A stretch of 64,000 bases of DNA from Rhodospirillales bacterium (GCA_021775095.1 JAJFII010000083.1:1-64000); one strand, 5' to 3'. Shown: positions 25,578 through 35,415, counted from the first letter of the stretch. Numbers and translations: made by a program. The notes: generated from the letters alone by a model not told the origin.

Positions 25578-25644
25578 TGGACCTGTCAGGAACTGGTAAA
25601 CTTTTTCGAATAGGGTTCCTGTGTCATGAGATAGCGAAAGAGCA

Positions 25645-27054
25645 ATGTTTAAGGGAATCCTCGGTCTTTTCTTTGCCTCGGGCCAACCTAAATCGTCGAG
25701 TCGCAATAGAAAGCGCAAACGCAACAAGAATAAGGGCACGGAGCGCGTCTCCGGAGCATCCTTTGCGCCTGCCGATTCCGATGGCCCCGGCCTGCCAAAA
25801 ATTCTTGTTGCCGATGTCACCGGCGACACTGCGGGAGACGCTGGCGCACGCATCGCAACCTGCCTTGATGGATTTCAAAGTTATGAGGTCTTTCGCACCA
25901 AACGGCCGTTAAAAATGGGGGGCAAAGGAATTCTCGTCGACCAGTTGATCGCCGCCGCCGCCGAGGGGCGTGCCTGGATGACAGAGGCAGAAGCCGATTT
26001 ACTGGTTTGGGGGCGCATGACAAACGGCCTGTTGGAATTGCGGTTTTTGGCCATGGTACCCTTGTCTGATACCTACCCAGGGGCTTTTGGACTGGGTGAC
26101 GTTCTCGCCCTGCCGTCCGGTCTTGATGGCGATTACACCAGTGCATTGCATGCAATTGTGTTGAGTGCCGTTGGCCCGACATTTAAAGGTATGCGGACCC
26201 GGGTCGGCAGCGAGCTGGAAAAGGCGCTTGCCCAAATCAAACCCCTCGTACAGGAAAAACCGCCCGAACTCAGCGGAACTTATTATGGAGCGTTTTTGAG
26301 CTGCCTGGGGAACGCCTTTGCCGCCCATGCCCTTTTGGGAGGAACCGCAAAACGCCTGGATCAGGCGGTGTCTTGTTACAAACTTGCATTGACCCATACC
26401 AGCTCCGAGGTTGACCCCGTCGTTTGGTCGATTACTCAAAATCACCTTGGCAAGGCCCTGAGGGTCAAGGGGGAGCGGGCGAAAGACGTTGATATGCTGA
26501 AGGAATCTTCGCAGGCCTATAAGATGATTGCTGACCAACTGAGCCGCATTGAACATCCCTTTGACTGGGCCCTTGCCAATATAAATCTGGGCATGGTTTT
26601 GTATCGGCTTGGCATGGTTTCCGGAAGAGGGTCCTATTTTCAGGAAGCTGCAAAATATTTTGACGAAGCCTTAACCATCTATACCAAAGAGGGAACCCCT
26701 GGGAAATGGGCAGAAGTCTGCAACCAGTACGGAGTCGTTCTGTTGGCCTTAGGCGAACAGGTTAATGGAAATGTTACACTGGAAATTGCCGTGAAAAAAT
26801 TCAGGGCGTCTTTGCATGTCAGAAAAAAAGAAGTTGTGCCGGTTCTGTGGGCGCAGACGGCAAATAATCTGGGTGCCGCCTGTTTTTCCCTGGCCAAACG
26901 CAATTCCGAACTGGCCCTGTTGCGAGAGGCGTCGTCGTGTTTTGAGGGCGCAATCGAAATTTACAAAAAATCTGGTGCCGGTAAAAAGGCGGACTTAATT
27001 TCTAATAATCTGGCCCGTGTGCAACGGCTGCTGGCAAGCCGCGAAGGGGCCTGA
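25645..27054 (+). CDS. TPR-repeat protein with polybasic N-terminus
   Basis: A 469-residue protein of no assigned function. After a short hydrophobic start comes a strongly basic stretch (SSRNRKRKRNKNKG, near 17-30). A mixed alpha/beta domain (about 50-180, KILVADVTGDTAGD, ADLLVWGRMTNG) resembles the N-terminal part of TolB-like/TPR proteins. At least five TPR-like helical repeats (about 200-460) follow, of the type LGNAFAAHALLG, WALANINLGMVLYRLG, CNQYGVVLLALG, TANNLGAACFSLA. It is probably a scaffold for protein contacts. AAAGAG stands before the ATG. It is 67 bp after the SDHAF4 gene and may be cotranscribed. Confidence 0.8.
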   Translation: MFKGILGLFFASGQPKSSSRNRKRKRNKNKGTERVSGASFAPADSDGPGLPKILVADVTGDTAGDAGARIATCLDGFQSYEVFRTKRPLKMGGKGILVDQLIAAAAEGRAWMTEAEADLLVWGRMTNGLLELRFLAMVPLSDTYPGAFGLGDVLALPSGLDGDYTSALHAIVLSAVGPTFKGMRTRVGSELEKALAQIKPLVQEKPPELSGTYYGAFLSCLGNAFAAHALLGGTAKRLDQAVSCYKLALTHTSSEVDPVVWSITQNHLGKALRVKGERAKDVDMLKESSQAYKMIADQLSRIEHPFDWALANINLGMVLYRLGMVSGRGSYFQEAAKYFDEALTIYTKEGTPGKWAEVCNQYGVVLLALGEQVNGNVTLEIAVKKFRASLHVRKKEVVPVLWAQTANNLGAACFSLAKRNSELALLREASSCFEGAIEIYKKSGAGKKADLISNNLARVQRLLASREGA

Positions 27055-27307
27055 CGGTTAACCAGGTCTTGACACGCTTGTCTTATGATTATTGTGGAAG
27101 GTGCCGCACTGGGTGCCGGCCGTGCCTGTGTCCGCAAGACCGATGCGACGGACTTTTGCAAGCAGCCTGTAGGCGAGGCTGGAAAATCAAAATGAAAAGG
27201 GGCGGTACAACCCGTCGCTGCTAAATCGTTCTGTTGGCGACATCTTAAGCAATTGAATCATAACCGACAATAAGGGTATTGCGGTAACCGCTCATGAAGC
27301 TTGTATG

Positions 27308-29680
27308 TTAGCAGGCTGTTGCCCCGGAAATATCGTCATCTTTATCATTTGCGGAAGCAATATTTGTCAGTGTCAGAATCAACGTTTCATAGTGTATCGG
27401 CTTGGTCAGTATAAAATTCATGCCCGCCCGTTTCATGGCTTGTTTATTCGAAGTTCTGGCGTCGGCGGTCAGGCCAATTATTATTACCTGAGATACCTCA
27501 AGATTTGCATGGTTTCGAATGGCTGCGGCGGTAGCGGACCCATCCATGATCGGCATATGCTGGTCGAGTATAACAAAATCGACCCGTTGATGATTAAGGA
27601 TCTCCAAAGCCTCATTGCCGCCGTTTGCCACGAACGTGTGCATTCCGCATTTCTTCAGAATCTCAGCCGCGACCATGGCGTTAAGTTTGTTGTCATCGAC
27701 AACGAGTGCGGTTTGTTGGAAATGGTCATCCAGATCGCTGGTTTTGGTAATGGTATCGTCTTCTTTCTGTGCCCCGTCTTTCCTATCGATCTCCGTCACG
27801 GGGATGTCGACATTAACCATGGTGCCTCGCCCTTCTTTACTGACGATCGATAACTCTCCACCCATGGCGGAAAGTAATTTCTGAACAATCGTGAGCCCGA
27901 GACCAACCCCTTCAAAGGATCGCGTCAGACTGGTGTCTGCCTGATTGAAAGGTTCGAGAATTTTTTCCTGATCCTCATCGCTAATTCCCACTCCGGTATC
28001 GCTAATTGAGACCGACAGAATGGCTTTCGTGTTTTCACTTGCGCTGATGATTTTGGATTGGATATTTACAGAACCTTGAGGTGTAAATTTTACGGCATTG
28101 CCAACAAGATTCCACACAATCTGGCGAATCCTGATGGGATCGCCGAGGAGTCTGCTGTCCGGGTCGAGCATGCTATTGTATTGAATTTTGACGGAATCGC
28201 TCGCGGTTTGCTGGTAGATCGATAAAACAGGAGCAATAATTTCATCAATGCTGAATTCAACTTCTTCCAGCTCAAAGGTTTCGGATTCAATTTTCGACAA
28301 ATCCAGAACATCTGTGAGAATTTGCAGCAGGCTTTCTCCGGCGGTCCGTGCGAGGAGGAGATATTCGGCTTGTTGCTCTGTCAGCTTCTGGTTCATTTCC
28401 AAAAGCTGTATCATACCGAGCATACCGTTCAGGGGCGTCCTGATTTCGTGGCTCATGATCGCCAGAAATGCCGCTCTTGCGGCACTGGAACGTTCCGCCT
28501 CTTCGCGTGCTTGCTCGGCGGCTTTGCGTGCCATCTCCATGTCGTGCGTTCGCGAGGCGATACTCCCGCTGGCGCGCGACAGGGCCTGGGATAATAAAAC
28601 GAGTTCCTTGGGCCCGGTGGAAATGGCATCAATGATTGTTGAGGAAGGTTCGGTGTCATGTCGCATGAGGATGGCCGCCGATTCCGATATTTTTGCCAGT
28701 GGCCGGGTGAATGTTCGGGCCATCCAGATGCCGGAAATCATCGCAATCACGATGGCGGCAGCTGCCAGGGCGGTGATTGTCCTGGCCAGCTCGATTGACG
28801 GCGCGGTGATCGATGCCCATGGGACTCTGATAACAAGTAACCATGCCCGCGCACTGCCAAAGGTTTGAATGCCGATATCATGAAATATGACCAGTTCCTT
28901 TTGGTCACCGGGTAACATTTGGACGAACCGCCCGATCGGGCCGATCTGGTGGGCGCGCCTGAGAATATCCCGTTCGATATTTCGTCCCGCCTTGGCATCG
29001 GCAAAACCATCGAACGCGATGGTGGGGCTGCGTCGCGGTGGCGATGTCAGCAGTTCGCCATTTTCCTGTAGCAGGTAAGAAAAGGCATCTGTGCCAAGGC
29101 TGGTTCGCAATCGTTGCATTATGTCTTCCAGGATCGACAGCGAAACCCGACTGACAAGTACGCCGATGACAACCAGATTGCTGTCGTCGGTAACCGGCGA
29201 CATTATCAGGATGTCTTTCCCGCCATTTTCCGATGTGAGAATGTCTGAATAAAAGACGTCGCTTTGTTGGCCATTGATAACAATCTCGAAAAGCCCCGGC
29301 TTCACACCAAGGTCCATGATATCACGTTTGGTACTGGGAACGGAACCGGATCGAGCAATCTCCGTGCCCGTATTATCGAAGAAATAAAGAGCGGTTGTCA
29401 CCGGTGTTTCGGCAACCGCTTCACTCAGGTATCGTGCAATCGCCCGTACATCATTCCTTTCCAACACGTCTGATTGAGTTAATACCTTGAGATCAGAAGA
29501 AACGCGCTGAAACAGATCGTCAAACTCTGGCGCAATCAGATTTGTTTTTTGTTGAAAATTATTTCCGGTATTCTCTTCGACATAGCGGGTTATTTTTGTG
29601 ATGGTGAAAAAAGTTAGCAAAAGCAATGGGAGCAGAGCCGCAACGCCGAAACCCAATATCAAACGCGTTTTCATGGCCAT
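27308..29680 (-). CDS. Hybrid sensor histidine kinase with receiver domain
   Basis: A 790-residue membrane sensor. Transmembrane segment 1 is near 6-26, an extracytoplasmic sensor region (Cache-like) spans about 35-285, and transmembrane segment 2 is near 300-320. A HAMP/coiled-coil region leads to HisKA with phospho-acceptor His411 (SHEIRTPLNGM). The ATPase domain has DTGVGIS near 561 and GVGLGLTIV near 591. A receiver domain (about 657-775) has acidic residues Asp662/663, phospho-acceptor Asp706 (LDQHMPIMDG) and Lys760. No partner response regulator or HPt protein is nearby, so its output is unknown. On the minus strand TATAAT lies about 20 bp upstream of the gene but no good -35 was found. 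Confidence 0.92.
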   Translation of the reverse strand: MAMKTRLILGFGVAALLPLLLLTFFTITKITRYVEENTGNNFQQKTNLIAPEFDDLFQRVSSDLKVLTQSDVLERNDVRAIARYLSEAVAETPVTTALYFFDNTGTEIARSGSVPSTKRDIMDLGVKPGLFEIVINGQQSDVFYSDILTSENGGKDILIMSPVTDDSNLVVIGVLVSRVSLSILEDIMQRLRTSLGTDAFSYLLQENGELLTSPPRRSPTIAFDGFADAKAGRNIERDILRRAHQIGPIGRFVQMLPGDQKELVIFHDIGIQTFGSARAWLLVIRVPWASITAPSIELARTITALAAAAIVIAMISGIWMARTFTRPLAKISESAAILMRHDTEPSSTIIDAISTGPKELVLLSQALSRASGSIASRTHDMEMARKAAEQAREEAERSSAARAAFLAIMSHEIRTPLNGMLGMIQLLEMNQKLTEQQAEYLLLARTAGESLLQILTDVLDLSKIESETFELEEVEFSIDEIIAPVLSIYQQTASDSVKIQYNSMLDPDSRLLGDPIRIRQIVWNLVGNAVKFTPQGSVNIQSKIISASENTKAILSVSISDTGVGISDEDQEKILEPFNQADTSLTRSFEGVGLGLTIVQKLLSAMGGELSIVSKEGRGTMVNVDIPVTEIDRKDGAQKEDDTITKTSDLDDHFQQTALVVDDNKLNAMVAAEILKKCGMHTFVANGGNEALEILNHQRVDFVILDQHMPIMDGSATAAAIRNHANLEVSQVIIIGLTADARTSNKQAMKRAGMNFILTKPIHYETLILTLTNIASANDKDDDISGATAC

Positions 29681-29954
29681 TTCGACATCTTTATCACAAT
29701 TATAAGTATAGGCTGTCTACCATAGATATGCCTGAAGTAGGATAGTAGGACAATAGGGTAGTACTGTCACCTGACGCCGGCCTGACAGGAACCTCATTGG
29801 GCGGGTCGCCAATAAATCGACGGTTTGAGACCACCCGGATATGTGGTAAACGGGAAGCCGCAAATTCCAACTCTCACTAGGTCATCGGCCCGCAAAAGCC
29901 ATGCCGCAAGTCACTCAAAACCAAATGGCGATGATTTTTTTTAGAATGCGGTTT

Positions 29955-30944
29955 CTAATGAAGGTGGCAGGCGACCCAATGACCAGGGCTGCCTTCTTTA
30001 AACGGCGGTTCTTCCGTTCGGCAACGGGTTTCGGCCAGCGGGCAGCGGGTATGAAAACGGCAGCCTTTTGGCGGATCACTGGGGCTCGGAATGTCGCCTT
30101 GCAAAACCCGATCCGCTGCCGGTTTTATTTCAGGATTGGGGATCGGAATCGATGCCAACAGGGCCTGGGTGTAGGGGTGTTGTGGCGCTTTAAACAATTC
30201 ATCGCGGTTGGCAACTTCAATAATTTTGCCCAAATACATGACCGCAATGCGGTGGCAGACCTGGGCGACGACGGCCAGATCATGGGCAATAAACAGGTAA
30301 GAAAGGCCCAGCTCCTGCTGCAGATCCATGAACAGATTGATAACCTGGGCCTGGACGGAGACATCGAGGGCGGAGACCGGTTCATCGGCAATAATGAGTT
30401 TTGGATTTAGCGCGAGGGCCCGGGCGATGCCGACCCGCTGGCGTTGACCGCCGGAAAATTCATTGGCGTAATTGCGGGTTTGCGCGGCGCGCAGCCCGAC
30501 CCGCCGAAAAAGTTCCCTGACCATTTCGTCGGCTGCTACACCGGAGGCGATGCCATGAATGTGCAGGGCTTCAGCGACAACTTTGCCAACGGGAATGCGC
30601 GGGTTCAGCGACGAATAGGGGTCCTGGAAAACCATCTGCACCTGGCGCCGATGTACGAACATATCGCGTTTATTCAGGCCGGTAATGGCAACGCCGCTGA
30701 TTTTGATCTCGCCCGATGTCGGTTCGACCAGACGCATGATCGATTTCCCCAGGGTCGACTTGCCCGACCCGCTTTCACCGACCAGCCCCAGGGTTTCCCC
30801 TTCGCGCAGGTTTATCGATACACCGTCGACCGCATAGACATGACCACTGACCCGTGAGAAGACACCTGTGCGAATGGGAAAATGAGTTTTTAGATCGATC
30901 ACTTCTAACAAAGGTGCAACCGGGGATTTTTGATCTGCTGCCAT
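29955..30944 (-). CDS. Peptide-type ABC transporter ATPase (DppF/OppF)
   Basis: A 329-residue ATPase. Walker A is GESGSGKST, the signature is FSGGQRQRVGIARAL and Walker B LIIADEPVSALD. The C-terminal oligopeptide/dipeptide extension (GDIPSPSDPPKGCRFHTRCP with its cysteines) is present. Its ATG overlaps the stop of the DppD gene as TAATG, so I use 30944 instead of the longer frame. It is the last gene of the sulfatase-transporter operon. Confidence 0.93.
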   Translation of the reverse strand: MAADQKSPVAPLLEVIDLKTHFPIRTGVFSRVSGHVYAVDGVSINLREGETLGLVGESGSGKSTLGKSIMRLVEPTSGEIKISGVAITGLNKRDMFVHRRQVQMVFQDPYSSLNPRIPVGKVVAEALHIHGIASGVAADEMVRELFRRVGLRAAQTRNYANEFSGGQRQRVGIARALALNPKLIIADEPVSALDVSVQAQVINLFMDLQQELGLSYLFIAHDLAVVAQVCHRIAVMYLGKIIEVANRDELFKAPQHPYTQALLASIPIPNPEIKPAADRVLQGDIPSPSDPPKGCRFHTRCPLAETRCRTEEPPFKEGSPGHWVACHLH

Positions 30945-31942
30945 TAGCCGGGAAGCTCCTGCCAGCAGGCGGCCCAATGGTTCGGAGATTTTTTTTCAAA
31001 AACCGGTTTTTCGATCCGGCATTGATCCGTTGCGTAACCACAGCGATCGGCAAACGCACAACCCGCCGGCAGATCATAAAGCGGTGGCACAACGCCGGGA
31101 ATTTCGGTCAGGCGTTTGCTTAAGCCATCGCCGTTGGTGATTTTATCAAGTCTTGGGATCGCCGTCATCAGACCGCGCGTATATGGATGGCGCGGACGGG
31201 CGAACAATTTTTTTACCGAAGCCTCTTCGATCTTTCGTCCGGCGTACATAACCACAACTCGATCCGCAACTTCAGCGATCACACCCAAATCATGGGTCAC
31301 CATGATCACTGCCGTTCCCATTTTTTCCTGCAGTTCGCGGATCAACTGCAAGATTTGCGCCTGGATGGTTACGTCCAGTGCGGTGGTTGGCTCATCGGCA
31401 ATCAAAACCTTGGGGTCACAGGCCAAAGCGATGGCAATCATCACCCGCTGGCGCATCCCTCCGGACATTTCGTGCGGGTACCCGCTCAACCATTTCCGAG
31501 TATCGGGAATTTGCACGAGGGCCAACATTTCCTGGGCCCGGTCGGCGGCTTGTTTTTTTGACAATCCCAAATGCCGCGTCAACGGTTCGCTGATCTGTTT
31601 GCCAATGGTCATCATCGGATTAAGCGAGGTCATGGGTTCCTGAAAAATCATCGAAATTTCGTTGCCGCGCACGGCCCGAATACGTTCTTCAGAAACCCGC
31701 GTTAAATCTTCGCCGGCAAATAACACGGAACCGCCAACAATTTTTCCGGGTGGGTCCGGTATCAGGCGCAGAATGGATAACGACGAGACACTTTTACCGC
31801 AGCCCGATTCGCCGACAACACCCAGCGTTTCTCCCTGACCGACGGCGTAACTGACGCCATCAACCGCGCGCACGATCCCATCGCGGGTGGCAAATTGGGT
31901 TTGCAGGTTTTTGAGTTCTAAAACGGCAGCCATGGCGTCCAT
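30944..31942 (-). CDS. Peptide-type ABC transporter ATPase (DppD/OppD)
   Basis: A 332-residue ATPase with Walker A GESGCGKSVS, signature MSGGMRQRVMIAIAL, Walker B LIADEPTTALD, and the C-terminal cysteine-containing extension (AGCAFADRCGYAT). Together with DppF it powers the importer. It starts 2 bp after the stop of sulfatase 1, which places that sulfatase firmly inside the transporter operon. Confidence 0.93.
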   Translation of the reverse strand: MDAMAAVLELKNLQTQFATRDGIVRAVDGVSYAVGQGETLGVVGESGCGKSVSSLSILRLIPDPPGKIVGGSVLFAGEDLTRVSEERIRAVRGNEISMIFQEPMTSLNPMMTIGKQISEPLTRHLGLSKKQAADRAQEMLALVQIPDTRKWLSGYPHEMSGGMRQRVMIAIALACDPKVLIADEPTTALDVTIQAQILQLIRELQEKMGTAVIMVTHDLGVIAEVADRVVVMYAGRKIEEASVKKLFARPRHPYTRGLMTAIPRLDKITNGDGLSKRLTEIPGVVPPLYDLPAGCAFADRCGYATDQCRIEKPVFEKKSPNHWAACWQELPG

Positions 31943-31944
31943 AT

Positions 31945-33477
31945 TTATGCCATGCCGACTTGTGTTTTTTGTGGGATCATATCATCCGGGCGCGACCGGA
32001 TCATATCGGTTAATTCTTTTTGCAACAGGGCGTAACCTGGATCGCCAAACAGATTGTCCATTTCGTGCGGGTCATTACTCAAATCATACATTTCGCCAGC
32101 ACCGGATATCTCTTCCAATGTCAGCTTTGCGGTCTTTGCGCGAACGGTCCTTAAATTTAAACGGACGCCAGATCGCGACGGCCTCAGATCCCATTCACTA
32201 TGGGCAAAATCCCGGCTATCGCCGGATCCTTCCAGTAGTTTTTTCAAACTATGGCTATGCAAATTGGCAGGCGGCGATATGCCGGCATAGTCATAAAAAG
32301 TAGCAGCCAGATCCAAAGTTGATATGGGATCGTCAACAATTTTGTTGGTTCCAACACCGGGTCCCCGTGCGACGCAACCAACACGTAACAGACCCTCGTA
32401 CAACATCGGACCTTTTAACAAAAGTCCATGATCACCCAACCATTCGCCATGATCGGAGGTGAACACAACTAGCGTATTGTCACTTAAACCCAATTCGTCA
32501 AGGGTTGTCAAAATACGGCCAACATTGTGATCGATGAGCGAAATCATGCCATAATAATTGGCGATGGTGTGGCGTAATTTTTGTTCATTGGGCGGCGTCA
32601 CCCGGGACCAGGTCGCCCGGTGCGCCGCGAGTTTTTTGTCCGGCATATCCGGTTTTCCCTGCAGGCTTTTTGCGTGCCACCAGGGCCGTCGTTGCAGGTC
32701 ACGTTCCTGGTGAAACGGCAGCTCGACTTCGTCCGGGTGGTGCAATCGGTTCCACGGTTCCGGGCAATCAAAGGGCGTATGGGGGTCTGGAAAAGACGCC
32801 CACAGGACAAAGGGATTATCTTTGTGTTGTTCCAGATAGCGGACCGTTTGATTGCCAACCCAGGTCGAATGATGCCACGCTGCTGGCAGCGCCGAATTCC
32901 AGGTTTGCGGCGCGCCGACATCCGGTGGCAAATGGGTTTCCCACAACTTTATCTTTGCCGGGCCCCGACCGTCCGCATAAAGCCAGCGCTCGTAATGCAG
33001 GGAATTGGGCGGCGGTGTTGGTCGTCCATTGGCATAGTGACCTAGCATCATGGTTTCCATATGATCGAATCCCATATAGGGCCCCATCCAGTCCCGAGGC
33101 AGCGTCGGGATCGTCGATTTGTCTTCCGGGGTTCCCGTTGGTGAAAAAGTGTGGTGGGTTGAAAAATGAGTTTTCCCCACATATCCACTTTGATATCCGG
33201 CGTTCGCCAACTGCCGACCGAACCCCAGTTCCCCTTGCCAGACCTCCAAATCGATGCCGTTATCACTGACCCCGTGGGTACAGGGTAATAAACCGGTTAA
33301 AAGCGAAGATCGCGCAGGCTGGCAAACGGCATTTGGCGTAATGCAATTGGCGAAGCGGGTCCCTTCTCTGGCCATCTGTTCGAGATGTGGGGTTTTAACC
33401 GATCGCCCTTCAAAACCATAACAATCGCCCCGGTGTTGGTCAGAGGTTATCAGCAAAATATTAGGTGTATCGGTCAT
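31945..33477 (-). CDS. Sulfatase 1 (arylsulfatase/choline-sulfatase-like), no signal peptide
   Basis: A 510-residue type I sulfatase. The CxPxR maturation motif is CQPARSSLLTG; its cysteine (residue 52 from the ATG at 33477) should become formylglycine. Metal and active-site motifs are TSDQHRGD near the start and FTSDHGEWLGDHG in the second half. It hydrolyses a sulfate ester of unknown structure. No signal peptide is seen, so it acts in the cytoplasm. I prefer the ATG at 33477 over the GTG one codon before, because AGGAGA is then 7 nt upstream. It lies between the permease gene dppC and the ATPase gene dppD. Confidence 0.9.
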   Translation of the reverse strand: MTDTPNILLITSDQHRGDCYGFEGRSVKTPHLEQMAREGTRFANCITPNAVCQPARSSLLTGLLPCTHGVSDNGIDLEVWQGELGFGRQLANAGYQSGYVGKTHFSTHHTFSPTGTPEDKSTIPTLPRDWMGPYMGFDHMETMMLGHYANGRPTPPPNSLHYERWLYADGRGPAKIKLWETHLPPDVGAPQTWNSALPAAWHHSTWVGNQTVRYLEQHKDNPFVLWASFPDPHTPFDCPEPWNRLHHPDEVELPFHQERDLQRRPWWHAKSLQGKPDMPDKKLAAHRATWSRVTPPNEQKLRHTIANYYGMISLIDHNVGRILTTLDELGLSDNTLVVFTSDHGEWLGDHGLLLKGPMLYEGLLRVGCVARGPGVGTNKIVDDPISTLDLAATFYDYAGISPPANLHSHSLKKLLEGSGDSRDFAHSEWDLRPSRSGVRLNLRTVRAKTAKLTLEEISGAGEMYDLSNDPHEMDNLFGDPGYALLQKELTDMIRSRPDDMIPQKTQVGMA

Positions 33478-33488
33478 CACTCGTTCTC

Positions 33489-34388
33489 CTATAAAACACT
33501 GCCACCGCGTGGGTCCAAATGGTCTCGCACACCATCGCCCAATAAATTAAAGGCGATCATCGTCAGGAATAAAAATCCACCGGGAAACAACGAGATCCAC
33601 GGCGCGAAGGTCAAAAATTCATTGCCCTTGGCGATCATAGTGCCCCAACTCGGTGTGGGTTCCTGGATTCCCATTCCCAAAAAACTGAGCGTCGATTCGG
33701 TCAGGATCACGTTGCCCAGCAGAACCGAAGCCAGAACAATGATCGGGCTGAGGCAATTGGGCAGGACATGGCCGAAGACGATCCGTAGATTATTCATCCC
33801 CAGGGCATGGCAGGCCGTGATATAATCCTGTGACTTGACGCTCAATACCGAACCCCGGACAACCCGGGCAAACTGGGTAATCCGACGGATCGATAAGGCG
33901 AGAATAATCGACGGTAAACTGGGGCCCAATACACTGACCAGCGCCAACGCCAAGATGATACCCGGAACCGACATAAAAACCTCGACGACCCGCATGACGA
34001 TTTCGTCGACCCAACCGCCAAAATAGCCAGAAACCGCACCGATAAAAACACCCAAAATCATACCGCACACAACCGTGACGACACCGATCAACAATGAGGT
34101 TTGGGTGCCATATAAAACACGCGAAAAAACGTCGCGCCCGGCTTGGTCCGTTCCCATCAAATGCTGCCAACTTGGAGGATCCAGACCATTTGACGGATTA
34201 ACCTGCTCAAACGGAAAGGGCGCGATCCACGGCGCAAAAAGCGCGACAAAAAGCAAAAGAGCGGTAATTGCAAAACTGATTTGGTTCAATGGCAGGATTA
34301 AAAACCGCCTGAAACTTTCCGCCGCAAGTGACCAGCTGCTTTTGTATTTTTCCTCGAACGGGCGATCGGACCGGGTTAGGTCACTCAT
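33489..34388 (-). CDS. Peptide-type ABC transporter permease (DppC)
   Basis: A 299-residue membrane protein of the BPD_transp_1 family. The N-terminal DppC tail has a first transmembrane segment near 38-55. A GTDQAGRDVFSRVLYG motif typical of DppC/OppC follows, and five further segments with the EAA-type loop (YITACHALGMNNLRI). It overlaps dppB by 4 bp. Confidence 0.92.
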   Translation of the reverse strand: MSDLTRSDRPFEEKYKSSWSLAAESFRRFLILPLNQISFAITALLLFVALFAPWIAPFPFEQVNPSNGLDPPSWQHLMGTDQAGRDVFSRVLYGTQTSLLIGVVTVVCGMILGVFIGAVSGYFGGWVDEIVMRVVEVFMSVPGIILALALVSVLGPSLPSIILALSIRRITQFARVVRGSVLSVKSQDYITACHALGMNNLRIVFGHVLPNCLSPIIVLASVLLGNVILTESTLSFLGMGIQEPTPSWGTMIAKGNEFLTFAPWISLFPGGFLFLTMIAFNLLGDGVRDHLDPRGGSVL

Positions 34389-35332
34389 AACCGGATCCTC
34401 GGGTCAACGACCAAATACAAGATATCAACAAGTAAATTTGTTACGGCAAATGCAACCCCAACAACCAAAACCGCCCCCTGCATAACCAACAGGTCTTTCT
34501 CGTAAATCGATTCAATAAGCAAACTTCCAAGGCCCGGAATTGAAAAAATATATTCAACGGCGACGGCTCCCCCCATCAAGTTGGCTAATTGAAACCCAAT
34601 GACGGTTAAGACGGGATTGATTGCATTACGCAGCGCATGAACCAGCAGGACACGCTGGCGGCTCAACCCCTTGGCAGTCGCCGTGCGCACCATATCTTGC
34701 GAAAGAACTTCCAGCATGCTGGAACGCATCATTCGTGCTATCAGTGCCGCCGGATGTAAAGCGATGGCCAGGGTCGGCAGAACCATGGCAATCGGGCCAT
34801 GATCGATGACGGATCCGTTCATGGGAAAAATGGGTATGGCGAAAGAAAATAAGAGTATAAGCACCAGAGCAAACCAAAACGTTGGCGTACTTACACCAAT
34901 AATTGCGATCATTCGGGCGATATAATCCCCGGTTTTACCCTGGTTTACAGCCGAAATAATGCCCAATGCGATGCCAACGATCGACGCCACGACCATTGTT
35001 GTTAATAATAAAAAAACCGTCGATGGCAGGGCATAAAAAATCATTTCGGCGACCAATTCAGTGGTAACGAAAGACCGGCCAAAATCGCCCTGCAGGGCTT
35101 TACCTAACCACAGTCCGTATTGAACAAGCATCGGTTTGTCCAAACCCAATTCGCGACGCACGCGCTCCAATTCGCCTGGTTCGATGGTTGTATACCCATC
35201 CATATCTAGACCCATGGCGGCTATTGCCGGATCACCAGGCGCCAGGTGTCCAAGCACGAAAGCCAATGTCGCTACGCCCAATATTGTGGGAATAGAAAGC
35301 AAAAGCCGTCTGAAAATAACCGTGGTCAGCAT
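34385..35332 (-). CDS. Peptide-type ABC transporter permease (DppB)
   Basis: A 315-residue inner-membrane permease with six predicted segments. Family features are FVLGHLAPGDPA at the N-terminus, an EAA-type loop (MVRTATAKGLSRQRVLLVHA) and the AVEYIFSIPGLGSLL motif. It pairs with DppC to form the channel. An 83-bp gap with a long RNA hairpin separates it from the binding-protein gene. Confidence 0.92.
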   Translation of the reverse strand: MLTTVIFRRLLLSIPTILGVATLAFVLGHLAPGDPAIAAMGLDMDGYTTIEPGELERVRRELGLDKPMLVQYGLWLGKALQGDFGRSFVTTELVAEMIFYALPSTVFLLLTTMVVASIVGIALGIISAVNQGKTGDYIARMIAIIGVSTPTFWFALVLILLFSFAIPIFPMNGSVIDHGPIAMVLPTLAIALHPAALIARMMRSSMLEVLSQDMVRTATAKGLSRQRVLLVHALRNAINPVLTVIGFQLANLMGGAVAVEYIFSIPGLGSLLIESIYEKDLLVMQGAVLVVGVAFAVTNLLVDILYLVVDPRIRL

Positions 35333-35371
35333 CTTGCAAACCTAAACCATTTGGATAAAAACTTTAGAATA

Positions 35372-35404
35372 TTCCCACCCGACATCTGAGATGCCAGGTG
35401 GGAA
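35372..35404 (-). terminator. Intercistronic stem-loop after the binding-protein gene
   Basis: TTCCCACC at 35372-35379 and GGTGGGAA at 35397-35404 bracket a nearly complete stem of about 14-16 bp. In the minus-strand RNA the only two non-Watson-Crick positions (35380/35396 and 35382/35394) are G-U wobbles, while the plus-strand RNA would have A-C mismatches. A loose T-rich stretch follows. It probably stabilises the binding-protein mRNA or partly terminates before the permeases. Confidence 0.6.
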
Positions 35405-35415
35405 CGCCGATCAAG

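Noticed and set aside
25347-25853. 168-codon minus-strand open frame
   Set aside because: It is antisense to the SDHAF4 gene and the start of the TPR gene; the SDHAF4 signature on the plus strand is unambiguous.
27084-27194. Possible 36-residue peptide in the gap between the TPR and kinase genes
   Set aside because: Starts MIIVEGAALG but has no ribosome site, no recognisable family and a length expected by chance. The rest of the 253-bp gap shows nothing else.
27527-27535. A second perfect GGCGGTAGC ops-like sequence on the plus strand
   Set aside because: It lies inside the histidine kinase gene, on the strand opposite to transcription. Chance occurrence of such a short motif is expected in 64 kb.
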